NCBI RefSeq assembly: GCF_004217555.1
Contig: NZ_SHKW01000001.1
Span: forward strand, 3,472,001-3,536,000
Reading direction: 5' to 3'
DNA: 64,000 nt
From: Edaphobacter modestus
GTDB taxonomy: Bacteria > Acidobacteriota > Terriglobia > Terriglobales > Acidobacteriaceae
In this document: one piece after another, positions 9,817 to 18,612 of the stretch
Position numbering within the stretch: the first letter of the stretch is position 1
How the letters are laid out: each line of letters begins with the position of its first letter
The notes under the pieces: model-generated
The model's input: only the letters and a program-made list of their open reading frames with translations
What the model was told of the DNA's origin: nothing
Databases searched by the model: none
Program-made: the position numbers and the translations under genes

Positions 9817-10971
9817 ATGGCTAATAGTGTGCTTGCTGCAAATGCTCCTTCTCCCCAGGGAGAGGCAGCCGCGCATGAAAGACGAATGCCTCACATTCGG
9901 GCGCTCGATGGCATTCGCGGACTGGCGATCGGGCTGGTCCTGCTGATTCACCTGCTGCAATCGAACGATAAGCCCGTAGGATCTTTCCTCGTTCAGCTGA
10001 TCGTCAAGATCAAGCAATCAGGATGGGTCGGCGTCGACCTCTTCTTTGCCCTCTCCGGATTTCTCATCACGGGAATCCTCGTCGACTCCTTCGGCGAAGA
10101 GCGTTATTTCCGCAACTTCTACGCGCGCCGCACTCTTCGGATCTTTCCGCTCTATTACGGCGTCCTGCTGATCCTCTTCCTGATTCTGCGACCGACATGG
10201 AGCGACGGCCGCCAGTTCTACCTGCTTCTTGTCTATCTGCAGAACACCGCCCTGTGGTGGCACGGAAACCAGCCGGCAGTTCTCGAAAGTCTGACCGGCC
10301 ATCTATGGTCCCTCGCCGCCGAAGAGCAGTTCTACCTGGTATGGCCGATCATCGTCTTCTGGGTTCGCGACCGACGCAAGCTCATGTGGATCGCCGCCGG
10401 ACTCGTCCTGGCCGTACCGGTCATCCGGACCGCCCTGCTCATGAACGGCGTGACCTTCCGGGTGATCTATACCTCCACCCTCTGTCGCGCGGATTCCCTG
10501 CTCGCCGGCGCCTGGCTTGCGCTGGCTGTCCGTGGAAACCTCAAAGAACGGGTTCTTCGCACAGCGCCGGTCACCTTCTCGGTTGCCATGCTTTGCTGCC
10601 TGACGATTGCATGGACGACAGGAACATTTTTCTGGGACAACAATCCCCTCGTCACCACCATCGGCTACAGTGCCCTTGCCGTGGCGGGAGCTTCGCTGAT
10701 CGCCATGGCGCTCCGTCCCGGCTCCACCACCGGAGCCATCATGAATCTGTCTCCCCTGCGTTGGCTGGGCAAGTACAGCTATGGCATCTACATCATTCAC
10801 CCGATGATCGGCTTTCTCTTCGTGCCGTGGATTGAGACACACATTCATGGAAAGATCGCATCGCATATGGCCATATTCATCGCCACGCTGCTTGTTACGT
10901 TTCCCCTTGCATGGGTGAGCTATAACGTCTATGAACGTCGTTTCCTTCGTCTGAAACGATACTTCGCCTAG
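9817..10971 (+). CDS. Acyltransferase-3 (OafA/YrhL-type) membrane protein
   Basis: A 384-residue polytopic inner-membrane protein of the acyltransferase-3 family, which O-acylates LPS O-antigen, peptidoglycan or exopolysaccharide. The N-terminal motif HIRALDGIRGLAIGLVLLIH holds the conserved Arg-Gly and His. GVDLFFALSGFLITGIL and RNFYARRTLRIFPLYY are the second and third family signatures, and LWSLAAEEQFYLVWP is the fourth. About ten membrane segments are visible, with no extra C-terminal SGNH domain. A paralogue follows on the same strand. Confidence 0.93.
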   Translation: MANSVLAANAPSPQGEAAAHERRMPHIRALDGIRGLAIGLVLLIHLLQSNDKPVGSFLVQLIVKIKQSGWVGVDLFFALSGFLITGILVDSFGEERYFRNFYARRTLRIFPLYYGVLLILFLILRPTWSDGRQFYLLLVYLQNTALWWHGNQPAVLESLTGHLWSLAAEEQFYLVWPIIVFWVRDRRKLMWIAAGLVLAVPVIRTALLMNGVTFRVIYTSTLCRADSLLAGAWLALAVRGNLKERVLRTAPVTFSVAMLCCLTIAWTTGTFFWDNNPLVTTIGYSALAVAGASLIAMALRPGSTTGAIMNLSPLRWLGKYSYGIYIIHPMIGFLFVPWIETHIHGKIASHMAIFIATLLVTFPLAWVSYNVYERRFLRLKRYFA

Positions 10972-10975
10972 CAGG

Positions 10976-10999
10976 GCGCAGGGCGCGGCGACCCTGCGC
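10976..10999. other. GC-rich hairpin between the two acyltransferase genes
   Basis: The 8-bp arms GCGCAGGG (10976-10983) and CCCTGCGC (10992-10999) start immediately after the first acyltransferase stop. There is no T-run, so it may be an RNA-stabilising or pausing structure rather than an intrinsic terminator. Confidence 0.45.
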
Positions 11000-11118
11000 A
11001 ATCTCTCAGGATGAGCGAGCCGTACACCTCAACCGTCTCGCAGACTCGCTCATCGGAAACGTCAATCCACAGCTTCGTTCGGTGAAGCAGCGTTGCGGGA
11101 CAGGATGGTCAGAACACA

Positions 11119-12276
11119 TTGAGTGATCGTGGCGGGAAGCTCTCTACAAACACCGGGTCCCACGGCCGTCTTCCCAGGCTGGGCCACCTGCCAGAGCTGG
11201 ATGGAATTCGCGGCATCGCGGCCCTGATGGTCTTCTTCCATCACCTCTGCTCTACCAGCTTCGACATCGCCCCCTGGACCAGCCCAATCGTGCGAGGCCT
11301 CTACTGGCTCGGAAGTTTCGGAGATAGCGGCGTCGATGTCTTCTTCGTTCTCTCCGGCTTTCTCATTACCGCCATTCTGATCCGCGACCGGGACAACTCC
11401 GACTACTACCGGGACTTCTACTGGAAGAGAGCGCTTCGAATTCTCCCGCTTTATGCCCTCTGCGCGTTTGGAATTCTGTTCTTCATTCCCGGCTCGCGAT
11501 CCTTCGTTCTGCTCTGCGTCTTCTTTGCTGCAAACTTTGCCAATGTCTTCCACGTCCAGTCCATCGGCGGCTTCTGGTCCCTGGCCGTAGAGGAGCAGTT
11601 CTATCTGCTGTGGCCGACCGTCGTCCGCCGCCGCTCCGTCGCCACGCTGCGTCATTGGGCCCTTGCGATCGTCTGCACCGTCATTGGGCTGCGATACCTC
11701 TTCGCCCTCTTCGGACACCACAATTACTGGCACACGTATCTATGCTGCGACGGGCTTGCCGTGGGCGCGCTGCTGGCCTGCATGCTGGAACGCTGCCAGC
11801 GACAGGGGCTGGGCCTCGAGACAAGGCGCGGCACCCTCCTGTCCCTGCTCGGCGCCGGTGTCGTGCTGGCGGGTGTGTGTTACGCCATTCCAACAGATCC
11901 ACGACACATCGCCTTTCACGCTGCTACCGGAGCCACCGCAATCACCCTTCTTTGCGGAGGATTCGTTGGCCTCGCCGTCGCCTACACGGGCCGTTCGGCG
12001 TTTGGCTGGTTACGCTCTCACCTGCTTACCTTCTTCGGTCTCATCAGCTACGCGTTCTATATGTTCCATATCTTCGTCCGCGACGCCTATGACCACTTCC
12101 GCGGTCCGCTGCAGCCCAACGACCTCGCCGGCTACTTCACCAGGATCGCGGTCGTGCTGGCAATCACCATCGTCCTCACCCTGATCTCCCGCTACGCATT
12201 CGAGCTGCCGATCATGTCGCTTCGCAGATACGTTCTGAACCGGCACACCAAGCCGGCCGTGGCCGAGTCGCTCTAG
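11119..12276 (+). CDS. Acyltransferase-3 membrane protein, paralogue of the upstream gene
   Basis: A 385-residue polytopic acyltransferase-3 protein. It repeats the family motifs: LDGIRGIAALMVFFHH, then GVDVFFVLSGFLITAIL, YWKRALRILPLY and FWSLAVEEQFYLLWP. The open frame begins at a TTG (11119-11121), so the start is probably TTG, or a slightly later codon ahead of the RLGHLPELDGIRG stretch. Together with 9817-10971 it suggests two different O-acylation activities on surface glycans. The acyl group and acceptor are unknown. Confidence 0.92.
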   Translation: MSDRGGKLSTNTGSHGRLPRLGHLPELDGIRGIAALMVFFHHLCSTSFDIAPWTSPIVRGLYWLGSFGDSGVDVFFVLSGFLITAILIRDRDNSDYYRDFYWKRALRILPLYALCAFGILFFIPGSRSFVLLCVFFAANFANVFHVQSIGGFWSLAVEEQFYLLWPTVVRRRSVATLRHWALAIVCTVIGLRYLFALFGHHNYWHTYLCCDGLAVGALLACMLERCQRQGLGLETRRGTLLSLLGAGVVLAGVCYAIPTDPRHIAFHAATGATAITLLCGGFVGLAVAYTGRSAFGWLRSHLLTFFGLISYAFYMFHIFVRDAYDHFRGPLQPNDLAGYFTRIAVVLAITIVLTLISRYAFELPIMSLRRYVLNRHTKPAVAESL

Positions 12277-12347
12277 ATCGCAGTCCCTCTAGACGGCAGT
12301 TTCATCCGCCCGCATCCCGGCAGAGCTATCCGCGCGAACCACTCCGC

Positions 12348-13292
12348 TCAATGCGAATGTCCGTGATGGTGACCGTGCGCCCCCACGGCTTCGGCTTCAG
12401 GCGGAGAGCTGCACCCGTGTATCGTCTCGCACCCGGAGGTCTCGAACTGGATCGTCGTATGGGTGATGTGAAAAAGATCGTGCAGCCGGCCGTTCAGCTC
12501 CGTCAAAATGCCCGAGCACTCCGAAGCCGGCATCTCGTCGATCCTCACATGGCTCGCCAGCGCATGTGACTGCGCCCCCAGGCTCCAGACGTGAAGATCG
12601 TGTACATCCAGCACGCCAGGCACGCCCTCCATCGCCTCGCGCACCGCGCCAAGCTGCATGTTCCGTGGCGTTCCTTCCAGCAGAATATTCAGCGTCTCCC
12701 GCAGAATCCCGACGGAGCTCCACAGGATCATCGCTGCAATCACCAGCGAAAGCACCGGGTCCACCCACGACATGCCGGTAAACAGAATCGCCGCGCCTCC
12801 ACCGATAACCGCCGCCGTCGAAAGCGTGTCGCCCAGCATGTGAAGGAACACACTGCGAATGTTGACATCCTTCGAAAACCGCCACAGCAGTGCCGCAATC
12901 GTGCCGTTCATCACAACCCCGGCGGCGGCGACCCCCATCATCAGTCTGGGCTGCACCTCCACCGGCGTATGCAGGCGCTCAATCGCCGTAAGCGCGATCC
13001 AGATCGACAGAACCACCAGCGTACCGGCATTCACGAACGCTGCCAGCACTCCCGCTCTCTGGTACCCGAAGGTCTTCTTCTCGTTAGCCGGGCGCGCCTG
13101 GAAGTACACCGCGACGTAAGAAAGAATAATCGCCAGCAGATCGCTGAGGTTGTGCCCGGCCTCTGAGATCAATGCCAGCGAGTGCGCCCGCAGCCCGAAC
13201 ACAAACGTCGCCAGCACGTAGGCGAAGGTCAGCCCCATGGACGCCTTCAGGACCTGCTGCATTCGGCGGTTCGGGGTGGCGACCATGTGCAT
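12348..13292 (-). CDS. Cation diffusion facilitator (CzcD/ZitB-like) Zn2+/metal exporter
   Basis: A 314-residue CDF transporter with six membrane segments, exporting Zn2+ or related divalent metals in exchange for protons. The transmembrane metal site is formed by the HxxxD pairs in SEAGHNLSDLLA and HMLGDTLSTAAV. The cytoplasmic C-terminal domain (VPGVLDVHDLHVWSLG) ends in a histidine-rich tail, GAHGHHHGHSH, a likely metal sensor or chelator. It is monocistronic and converges on the upstream acyltransferase gene. No metal-responsive regulator is adjacent. Confidence 0.95.
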   Translation of the reverse strand: MHMVATPNRRMQQVLKASMGLTFAYVLATFVFGLRAHSLALISEAGHNLSDLLAIILSYVAVYFQARPANEKKTFGYQRAGVLAAFVNAGTLVVLSIWIALTAIERLHTPVEVQPRLMMGVAAAGVVMNGTIAALLWRFSKDVNIRSVFLHMLGDTLSTAAVIGGGAAILFTGMSWVDPVLSLVIAAMILWSSVGILRETLNILLEGTPRNMQLGAVREAMEGVPGVLDVHDLHVWSLGAQSHALASHVRIDEMPASECSGILTELNGRLHDLFHITHTTIQFETSGCETIHGCSSPPEAEAVGAHGHHHGHSH

Positions 13293-13353
13293 GGCTTAAG
13301 TTTAGTCTCGATGGGCCGGTCGTATCTACATCTCTACATCATCTCGAATCGTT

Positions 13354-13839
13354 TCAGGTCGCCGGCGTGCCGGCATCTTTTTGAGAATGCGGGATCCCCA
13401 GCCGCAGGCCGCTCCAGCTTTCGGCCACCACGATGCTGTTGGCCGGATTATGCGGCTCATAACGAACCTGGATCGGAAGGTCTGTCCGAATATCCCGAAC
13501 CAGGTCGCCCAGCGACGTCACATCCTGCGCGGCCTCGTAGGCGACACCCGCAATCCGATAGTTATAGACGATGATCTGCTGCGGGGGAGTCGTGTCATCC
13601 TGCTGGGAAAAAGGAGTATCGGTGATGCTGCCGTCGGTAATGCGGCCGCTGGAGGCAAGCTGTTCGCGGCGGGCGCGTTCGATCTCCTCTGCCGTGGGCC
13701 GCTGGCGCCGAAGAAGAAACCAGGCGATACCACCCACCGCAGCTGCCGCGGCCACCGCCATAACGGCGTTTCGCGGAGAACGCAGAGGAACCGAGAGATA
13801 CTCTGGCACGGTCGTAAACACGGCTGTTAGCCAAAGCAT
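13354..13839 (-). CDS. Single-pass membrane protein of unknown function
   Basis: I do not recognise this protein. The frame can extend to 14001, but that would overlap the hslV start, so I choose the internal ATG at 13839 (161 residues). A later GTG or ATG before the membrane helix is also possible. One helix (AVMAVAAAAAVGGIAWFLL) is followed by a charged linker (RRQRPTAEEIERARREQLA) and a beta-rich C-terminal domain (IIVYNYRIAGVAYEAAQDV, then IQVRYEPHNPANSIV). That resembles a DUF3592-like soluble domain of the YRVNGVEY...V.YDPxNP type. It is transcribed divergently from hslV. Confidence 0.6.
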   Translation of the reverse strand: MLWLTAVFTTVPEYLSVPLRSPRNAVMAVAAAAAVGGIAWFLLRRQRPTAEEIERARREQLASSGRITDGSITDTPFSQQDDTTPPQQIIVYNYRIAGVAYEAAQDVTSLGDLVRDIRTDLPIQVRYEPHNPANSIVVAESWSGLRLGIPHSQKDAGTPAT

Positions 13840-13973
13840 AGCCCAGGTCGAGAAGATTGCGGCTGAAGAGTTTGCCGCGCTGTCCCTTATTTGTGGATCT
13901 GTCCCATAAAGGGCGCTTTCTCCCAGTCCCACTTGTCTCCTGTCCAGCGCGCAAGCTGGCGATATACTGAGAT

Positions 13974-14606
13974 GTGAGTAAAAGTCGCGTTTTTTCGTCA
14001 CTTCGAGCCCCTTCCATCTCTCTCAAGGCCTCCTCGGCCCATCCTCTCGATCTGGGCGAGGGGCGCCGCATCCGCTCCACCACCGTGGTCTGCGTTCGGC
14101 GCGACGATTCCGTGGTCATGGCGGCCGATGGTCAGGTATCGCTCGGCAACACCGTGATGAAGCACTCCGCCAAAAAGATCCGCCGCCTCTATCAGGACAA
14201 GGTGCTCGCAGGATTCGCCGGCTCCACCGCCGACGCCTTCTCGCTCTTTGCCCGCTTCGAAACCAAGCTCGAGCAGTACGCCGGCAACCTCAGCCGCGCT
14301 GCCGTCGAGCTGGCCAAGGACTGGCGCACCGACAAGATGCTCCGCCAGCTCGAAGCCCTGCTCATCGTCGCCGACGTCAAGCAGACCCTCATGCTCTCCG
14401 GTACCGGCGACGTCATCGACCCCGACGAAGGCATCTGCGCCATCGGCAGCGGAGGCAGCTTCGCGCTCGCCGCAGGTCGCGCCCTGCTCGACAACACCCA
14501 GCTCTCCGCGCGAGAGATCGCTGAAAAGTCCATGAAGATCGCCGGCGACATCTGCATCTACACCAACGACAAGGTTCTGATCGAAGAGCTGAAAGCGACT
14601 ACATAG
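13974..14606 (+). CDS. hslV: ATP-dependent protease peptidase subunit HslV with N-terminal extension
   Basis: HslV is the proteasome-like threonine peptidase of the cytosolic HslVU (ClpQY) complex. From [18 protein letters not shown] onward it aligns with the E. coli protein, including [17 protein letters not shown] and [20 protein letters not shown]. The frame opens with GTG at 13974, so the threonine that should be residue 1 of the mature enzyme is Thr36. A 35-residue segment ([20 protein letters not shown]...) precedes it, and I see no ATG or GTG between 13974 and that Thr. It must be removed for activity, or translation uses a rare start (CTG in DLGEGRR). hslU follows after a two-gene insertion. 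Confidence 0.93.
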   Translation: MSKSRVFSSLRAPSISLKASSAHPLDLGEGRRIRSTTVVCVRRDDSVVMAADGQVSLGNTVMKHSAKKIRRLYQDKVLAGFAGSTADAFSLFARFETKLEQYAGNLSRAAVELAKDWRTDKMLRQLEALLIVADVKQTLMLSGTGDVIDPDEGICAIGSGGSFALAAGRALLDNTQLSAREIAEKSMKIAGDICIYTNDKVLIEELKATT

Positions 14607-14626
14607 CTTGAAGGGGTAAACAAAAG

Positions 14627-14827
14627 ATGGACAAGACGATTCGATTCATCTCCGATCCGAACGAGCTCAAGGCAGAGGACTATCGCTACTGGCAGAGCGT
14701 CCGCCCCGCCGAACGCATGCAGAAAGCATGGGAGCTAAGTCTTATGGGATACCGGATGAAAGGACTAGCGCCTGATGGACAGGAACTTCGTCGATCTGTT
14801 GTCCGCCTTAAACTTCCAAAGCGCTAG
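14627..14827 (+). CDS. Small protein partnered with a nucleotidyltransferase (66 aa)
   Basis: A 66-residue acidic/basic helical protein, 20 bp after hslV. The pattern of an acidic stretch with aromatics (KAEDYRYWQSVRPAER) then a helix (MQKAWELSLMGYRMKG) and a basic end (LRRSVVRLKLPKR) fits the small proteins that commonly precede DUF6036/MNT-type nucleotidyltransferase genes (consensus like ADEEYYxSLTPxERL). That pairing is recalled family knowledge, not shown here by a search. Its end overlaps the next gene by 53 bp in another frame. It may be a partner or antitoxin-like protein; its function is not established. Confidence 0.65.
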   Translation: MDKTIRFISDPNELKAEDYRYWQSVRPAERMQKAWELSLMGYRMKGLAPDGQELRRSVVRLKLPKR

Positions 14828-15242
14828 GTACCTTATTGTGGGCGGATATGCCGTGACCTATCACTCCGAGCCACGGGGACGAACGACTCGGACATCTTTT
14901 ACGCGACCGACGCTCAGAACTGCGACGCTATCTTCCGGGGGCTGGCTGCGTACGGTGTTCCGCTCGCTGGCGTGTCGCCTGAAGACTCCCGACCAGATGT
15001 TTCGGTTCGGCCGTCCTCTCTATCAGGTGGACTTTCTTCCCAGGATCACCGGCGTAGACTTCGAGGAAGCGTGGCGAGATCGCATCATGGTTAATATCGA
15101 GGGAAATGTTGATGCTCCGTATATCTCCGCCGCACAGCTCAAGCAGAACAAACGTGCCTTTGGACGTCTAAAGGACCTCGCGGACGTCGAATCCATAGAA
15201 CAGTGTGAAAGCGCTCTCCAACCGCGCAAATCAGAACAGTAA
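14775..15242 (+). pseudogene. MNT/DUF6036-type nucleotidyltransferase with two compensating frameshifts
   Basis: The N-terminus (MDRNFVDLLSALN, then RYLIVGGYAVTYHSEPRG) and C-terminus (QVDFLPRITGVDFEEAWRDR, then QNKRAFGRLKDLADVESIEQ) are those of a small nucleotidyltransferase. The middle is out of frame. Adding one G to the GGGG run at 14875-14878 restores the frame TNDSDIFYATDAQNC, whose D-x-D is the catalytic motif. Removing one C from the CCC run at 14988-14990 returns to the present frame. About 37 codons, including the active site, are scrambled as written, although the frame stays open. It is either a dead enzyme or homopolymer sequencing error. hslU starts 10 bp downstream. Confidence 0.75.
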
Positions 15243-15251
15243 GGAACACCC

Positions 15252-16823
15252 ATGGCAATCTATCTACCCGGAACCGCTGACGATCAATCCCTCGCACTCG
15301 ACGAGATGACCCCCCGCGAGATCGTCACCGAGCTGGACAAGTACGTCGTCGGTCAGAAGGCCGCGAAACGCGCCGTCGCCATCGCTCTGCGCAACCGCAT
15401 GCGCCGCCAGAAACTCGCCCCCGACCTCGCCGAAGAGATCATGCCCAAGAACATCATCATGATCGGGCCCACCGGCGTTGGAAAAACAGAGATCGCCCGC
15501 CGCCTCGCCAAGCTCACCAACTCGCCCTTCCTGAAGGTCGAAGCCTCGAAGTTCACCGAGGTCGGCTACGTGGGCCGCGACGTCGAATCCATCGTCCGCG
15601 ACCTGGTCGAGATCGCCATCGACATGGTGCGCGAAGAAAAGCTCGAAGAGGTCGAAGACAAGGCCGAGCTCGCCGCCGAAGACCGCTTGCTTGATCTCCT
15701 GCTGCCCCCCACCCCCGCTGCGGTTACCGCCGCTGCAGCAACGCACGAGCCCGGAAGCAACGTGATCCAGCTTCCTGCCGCTACGCCGGAGTCTCCGTCC
15801 GAGACAGAAGAAAAGCCCGGAGAACGCGAACAGCGCACACGCGAAAAACTCCGCCAGCAGTTCCGCGAAGGCAAGCTCGATGAACGCATCGTCGAGATGG
15901 ACGTACGTGACCGCAATCAGCCCAGCTTCGAGATCATCACCAACCAGGGCACCGAAGAGATGGATATCAATCTCAAGGACATGCTCCCCGGTCTCTTCGG
16001 CCAGCGCACCAAGAAACGCAAGATGAAGGTATCCGAAGCCTTCGAGTATCTCGTGCAGGAGGAAGAAGGTCGCCTCATCGACATGGACCAGGTCACCCGC
16101 CTCGCCGTCGAGCGCGTCGAAGACTCCGGCATGGTCTTCCTCGACGAGATCGACAAGATCGCCGGGCGCGAAGGCGGCCACGGCCCCGACGTCTCCCGCG
16201 AGGGCGTCCAGCGCGACATCCTCCCCATCGTCGAAGGCACCACCGTCAACACCAAGTACGGCATGGTTTCGACCGACCACATCCTCTTCATCGCCGCCGG
16301 AGCCTTCCACGTCTCCAAACCCTCCGACCTCATCCCCGAGCTCCAGGGCCGCTTCCCCATCCGCGTCGAGCTCCATTCGCTCACCGTCGAAGACTTCGTC
16401 CGCATCCTCACCGAACCCAAAAGCTCGCTGGTCAAACAGGCCGTTGCCCTGCTCGAAACCGAAGGCCTCAAGCTCGAGTTCACCAAGGAAGCGATCGCGG
16501 AGATGGCGCATTTCGCCTTCCGCGTCAACGAGACCACCGAAAACATCGGAGCGCGCCGCCTCCACACCATCCTCGAGCGCGTCCTCGACGAGATCAGCTT
16601 CCAGGCCCCCGACCTGATGAAGACCTCACGCGGACAACCCACCGAAGAGGGCGTCGTCGCCCAGATTGCCGCCGAGAGCGGCCCTGCCGCCTCGCCACTT
16701 CCCGTCATCGAGCGCGAAACCGCAGGCGTAACCGAAAAAGTCATCGTGGTCGACCCCGAATACGTCCGCCAGCAGGTCGCCTCCATCGTGAAAGACCAGG
16801 ACCTCTCCCGCTACATCCTCTGA
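15252..16823 (+). CDS. hslU: ATP-dependent protease ATPase subunit HslU
   Basis: HslU is the AAA+ unfoldase that feeds substrates to HslV. Walker A GPTGVGKT is at residues 72-79, Walker B is [11 protein letters not shown], and [13 protein letters not shown] precedes the sensor region. The C-terminus DLSRYIL is the conserved tail that inserts into HslV. At 523 residues it exceeds the E. coli protein (443). The extra length is mainly a Pro/Ala/Glu-rich insertion in the I-domain at about residues 152-205 and an insertion near residues 458-495. It follows AAGGAACACCC ribosome-site sequence 10 bp after the nucleotidyltransferase gene, so its translation is probably tied to the intervening module's transcript. 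Confidence 0.96.
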   Translation: MAIYLPGTADDQSLALDEMTPREIVTELDKYVVGQKAAKRAVAIALRNRMRRQKLAPDLAEEIMPKNIIMIGPTGVGKTEIARRLAKLTNSPFLKVEASKFTEVGYVGRDVESIVRDLVEIAIDMVREEKLEEVEDKAELAAEDRLLDLLLPPTPAAVTAAAATHEPGSNVIQLPAATPESPSETEEKPGEREQRTREKLRQQFREGKLDERIVEMDVRDRNQPSFEIITNQGTEEMDINLKDMLPGLFGQRTKKRKMKVSEAFEYLVQEEEGRLIDMDQVTRLAVERVEDSGMVFLDEIDKIAGREGGHGPDVSREGVQRDILPIVEGTTVNTKYGMVSTDHILFIAAGAFHVSKPSDLIPELQGRFPIRVELHSLTVEDFVRILTEPKSSLVKQAVALLETEGLKLEFTKEAIAEMAHFAFRVNETTENIGARRLHTILERVLDEISFQAPDLMKTSRGQPTEEGVVAQIAAESGPAASPLPVIERETAGVTEKVIVVDPEYVRQQVASIVKDQDLSRYIL

Positions 16824-16929
16824 TCCTGAAACCTACATACCGGCATTCTTTGGGAGACGCCAAGGTGGCGCGGTCGGGCGCCTCCCTCCAATGCTGCTCT
16901 TGGGACTGCGGCTGAGATATGCTTCCGGC

Positions 16930-17136
16930 ATGACACTTTCCGCTCGCAATCAACTCATAGGCACCGTCGAAGAGATTCAGCTTGGCGGAGTAATGGCCCA
17001 CGTCGCCGTTCGCGTTGGCGAGAACCTCATTGAAAGCGTGATCACCAGAAGAAGCGCCGAAGAGATGGCACTCAAGCAAGGGGATGCTGTCAAAGTGGTG
17101 ATCAAGTCAACCGAAGTGATGCTCCAGAAGGACTGA
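16930..17136 (+). CDS. Stand-alone TOBE/Mop-type molybdopterin or molybdate-binding protein
   Basis: A 68-residue molbindin of the Mop/TOBE family. These bind molybdate or tungstate oxyanions as oligomers and store or buffer them in the cytoplasm. It begins MTLSARNQLIGTVEEIQLGG, with the typical SARN-x-L-x-G-x-V signature, and contains LIESVITRRSAEEMALKQGD and VVIKSTEVML. The frame is open to 16891, but the ATG at 16930 gives the family-normal N-terminus. No modABC or molybdenum cofactor genes are near; it lies 106 bp after hslU. Confidence 0.88.
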   Translation: MTLSARNQLIGTVEEIQLGGVMAHVAVRVGENLIESVITRRSAEEMALKQGDAVKVVIKSTEVMLQKD

Positions 17137-17321
17137 GCTCATCCTCCTGCCACAGGCCAGAGGGTGCGGTTTCTGACGGCTGGCAGCGGCGTCGACCCGC
17201 CGCTATCGCCACGACCTGGTTCAAGATAACTTCCTATTTGCCGACCATTCGGAAGCTTGCGACAGATTCGCTCACCACAAGCGAAGAGTGAAAGAATGGA
17301 AACGATAAAAGGAACTTGTCT

Positions 17322-18389
17322 ATGAAAGTCCCCGGATTACTTGTCCTTGTCTGTGCAGCTTCTCTCTTTGCTAACGCCGCCTCGCAAGGCAACAATAGCA
17401 GCTTGCCTCCTGCACAGGTGCCGGCAAAGACCCTGCCAGTGCCGGGAGATGTCAGCCCTGAAATGCAAAAGATCATCGCCGCCCCACGCAATCCGAACTG
17501 GAATGTTTTGTGGAAGACGGGTGAGGAATGGAGAGCGGCTGCCAACACTCAGGCGGCAAAAACGATGCAAACTCTTCCGGCATCGCGCGAGCGTCTCCAC
17601 GTCACCACCAAGCCCGGCACGATGGGCGGAGTAAGAATCTTTACGGTTTCATCCGACAGCATCCCGCACGAACACCGCGACAAGCTGCTCATTCACGTTC
17701 ATGGCGGCTGCTATGTCATGTTTCCAGGCGAGTCGGGTACAGGCGAGGCCATCCTCATGGCCGGACTGGGACACTTCAAAGTGGTCTCGGTGGATTACCG
17801 CATGCCGCCCGAAGGCTACTTTCCCGCAGCGCTGGATGATGCGATGACCGTTTACAAGGAGGCGCTGAAGACATATGACCCTAAAAACATCGCGGTGTTT
17901 GGCACATCCGCTGGCGGTGCTCTGGTATTGGAGATGATGCTGCGGGCGAAGCAGATGGGCCTCCCCATGCCTGGAGCGATCGCGCCTGGTACACCGATGT
18001 CAGATGTCACCAAGACCGGCGACACCTTCTACACAAACGAGATGGTTGACAATGTTCTTGTATCTCGCGATGGATTCTGCGATGCCGCCACGGTTGTTTA
18101 TGCACACGGACATGATCTTAAGGACCCGCTCCTCTCTCCGGTTTACGGAGATATGCACGGATTTCCGCCAGCGATCCTGACTACCGGAACGCGCGATCTG
18201 CTGCTGAGCAACACCGTGCGCGTCCACCGCAAGCTGCGCGAAGCCGGCATCGATGCGCAGCTCGAAGTCTTCGAAGGGCAGTCACATGCTCAGTACCAGT
18301 TCGATGATCGTGCCCCCGAGACAAAGGCAGCCTTCGGAGAGATCACCGCATTCTTCGATACGCATCTTGGCCACTTATCGGACAGATGA
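17322..18389 (+). CDS. Exported alpha/beta hydrolase (HSL/esterase type)
   Basis: A 355-residue alpha/beta-fold hydrolase with a signal peptide ending around ANAASQG. The oxyanion-hole motif is HVHGGCYVMFPGES, the nucleophile elbow is VFGTSAGGALV with the Ser of G-T-S-A-G, and the catalytic His is in GQSHAQYQFD. These place it in the hormone-sensitive lipase branch (alpha/beta hydrolase fold-3), which cleaves short-chain esters. AAAGGA lies about 8 bp before the ATG. It is monocistronic and not linked to a pathway. Confidence 0.92.
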   Translation: MKVPGLLVLVCAASLFANAASQGNNSSLPPAQVPAKTLPVPGDVSPEMQKIIAAPRNPNWNVLWKTGEEWRAAANTQAAKTMQTLPASRERLHVTTKPGTMGGVRIFTVSSDSIPHEHRDKLLIHVHGGCYVMFPGESGTGEAILMAGLGHFKVVSVDYRMPPEGYFPAALDDAMTVYKEALKTYDPKNIAVFGTSAGGALVLEMMLRAKQMGLPMPGAIAPGTPMSDVTKTGDTFYTNEMVDNVLVSRDGFCDAATVVYAHGHDLKDPLLSPVYGDMHGFPPAILTTGTRDLLLSNTVRVHRKLREAGIDAQLEVFEGQSHAQYQFDDRAPETKAAFGEITAFFDTHLGHLSDR

Positions 18390-18404
18390 CGGCGCAAAAG
18401 GTTT

Positions 18405-18457
18405 GCTCCCGAATAACGGTCAAACCGCACCTTACCGGTTGTTGGCCGTTCGGGAGC
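18405..18457. repeat. Imperfect inverted repeat after the hydrolase gene
   Basis: GCTCCCGAATAACGG (18405-18419) pairs with CCGTTCGGGAGC (18446-18457) apart from a three-base bulge. There is no T-run afterwards. It could fold in the transcript of the upstream gene; the rest of 18390-18612 shows nothing recognisable. Confidence 0.4.
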
Positions 18458-18612
18458 GTAAGGGAAGGGTTGCCGACAAACCGGACAGAACCCAAAATGC
18501 ATGGCAGTAGGCTCTTCTCAAGGAGCGTGACTTGGACCTGTTATCGCCAGTTGAGATTTGGCAGTACTAGCTATCAGTAAACACAGGCCTGGTTTGCGCT
18601 TCTAATAGATTG

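Noticed and set aside
15264..16565. A 433-codon open frame antisense to hslU
   Set aside because: The translation is Asp/Gly/Leu/Val-rich low complexity mirroring hslU codon usage. hslU itself is unmistakable.
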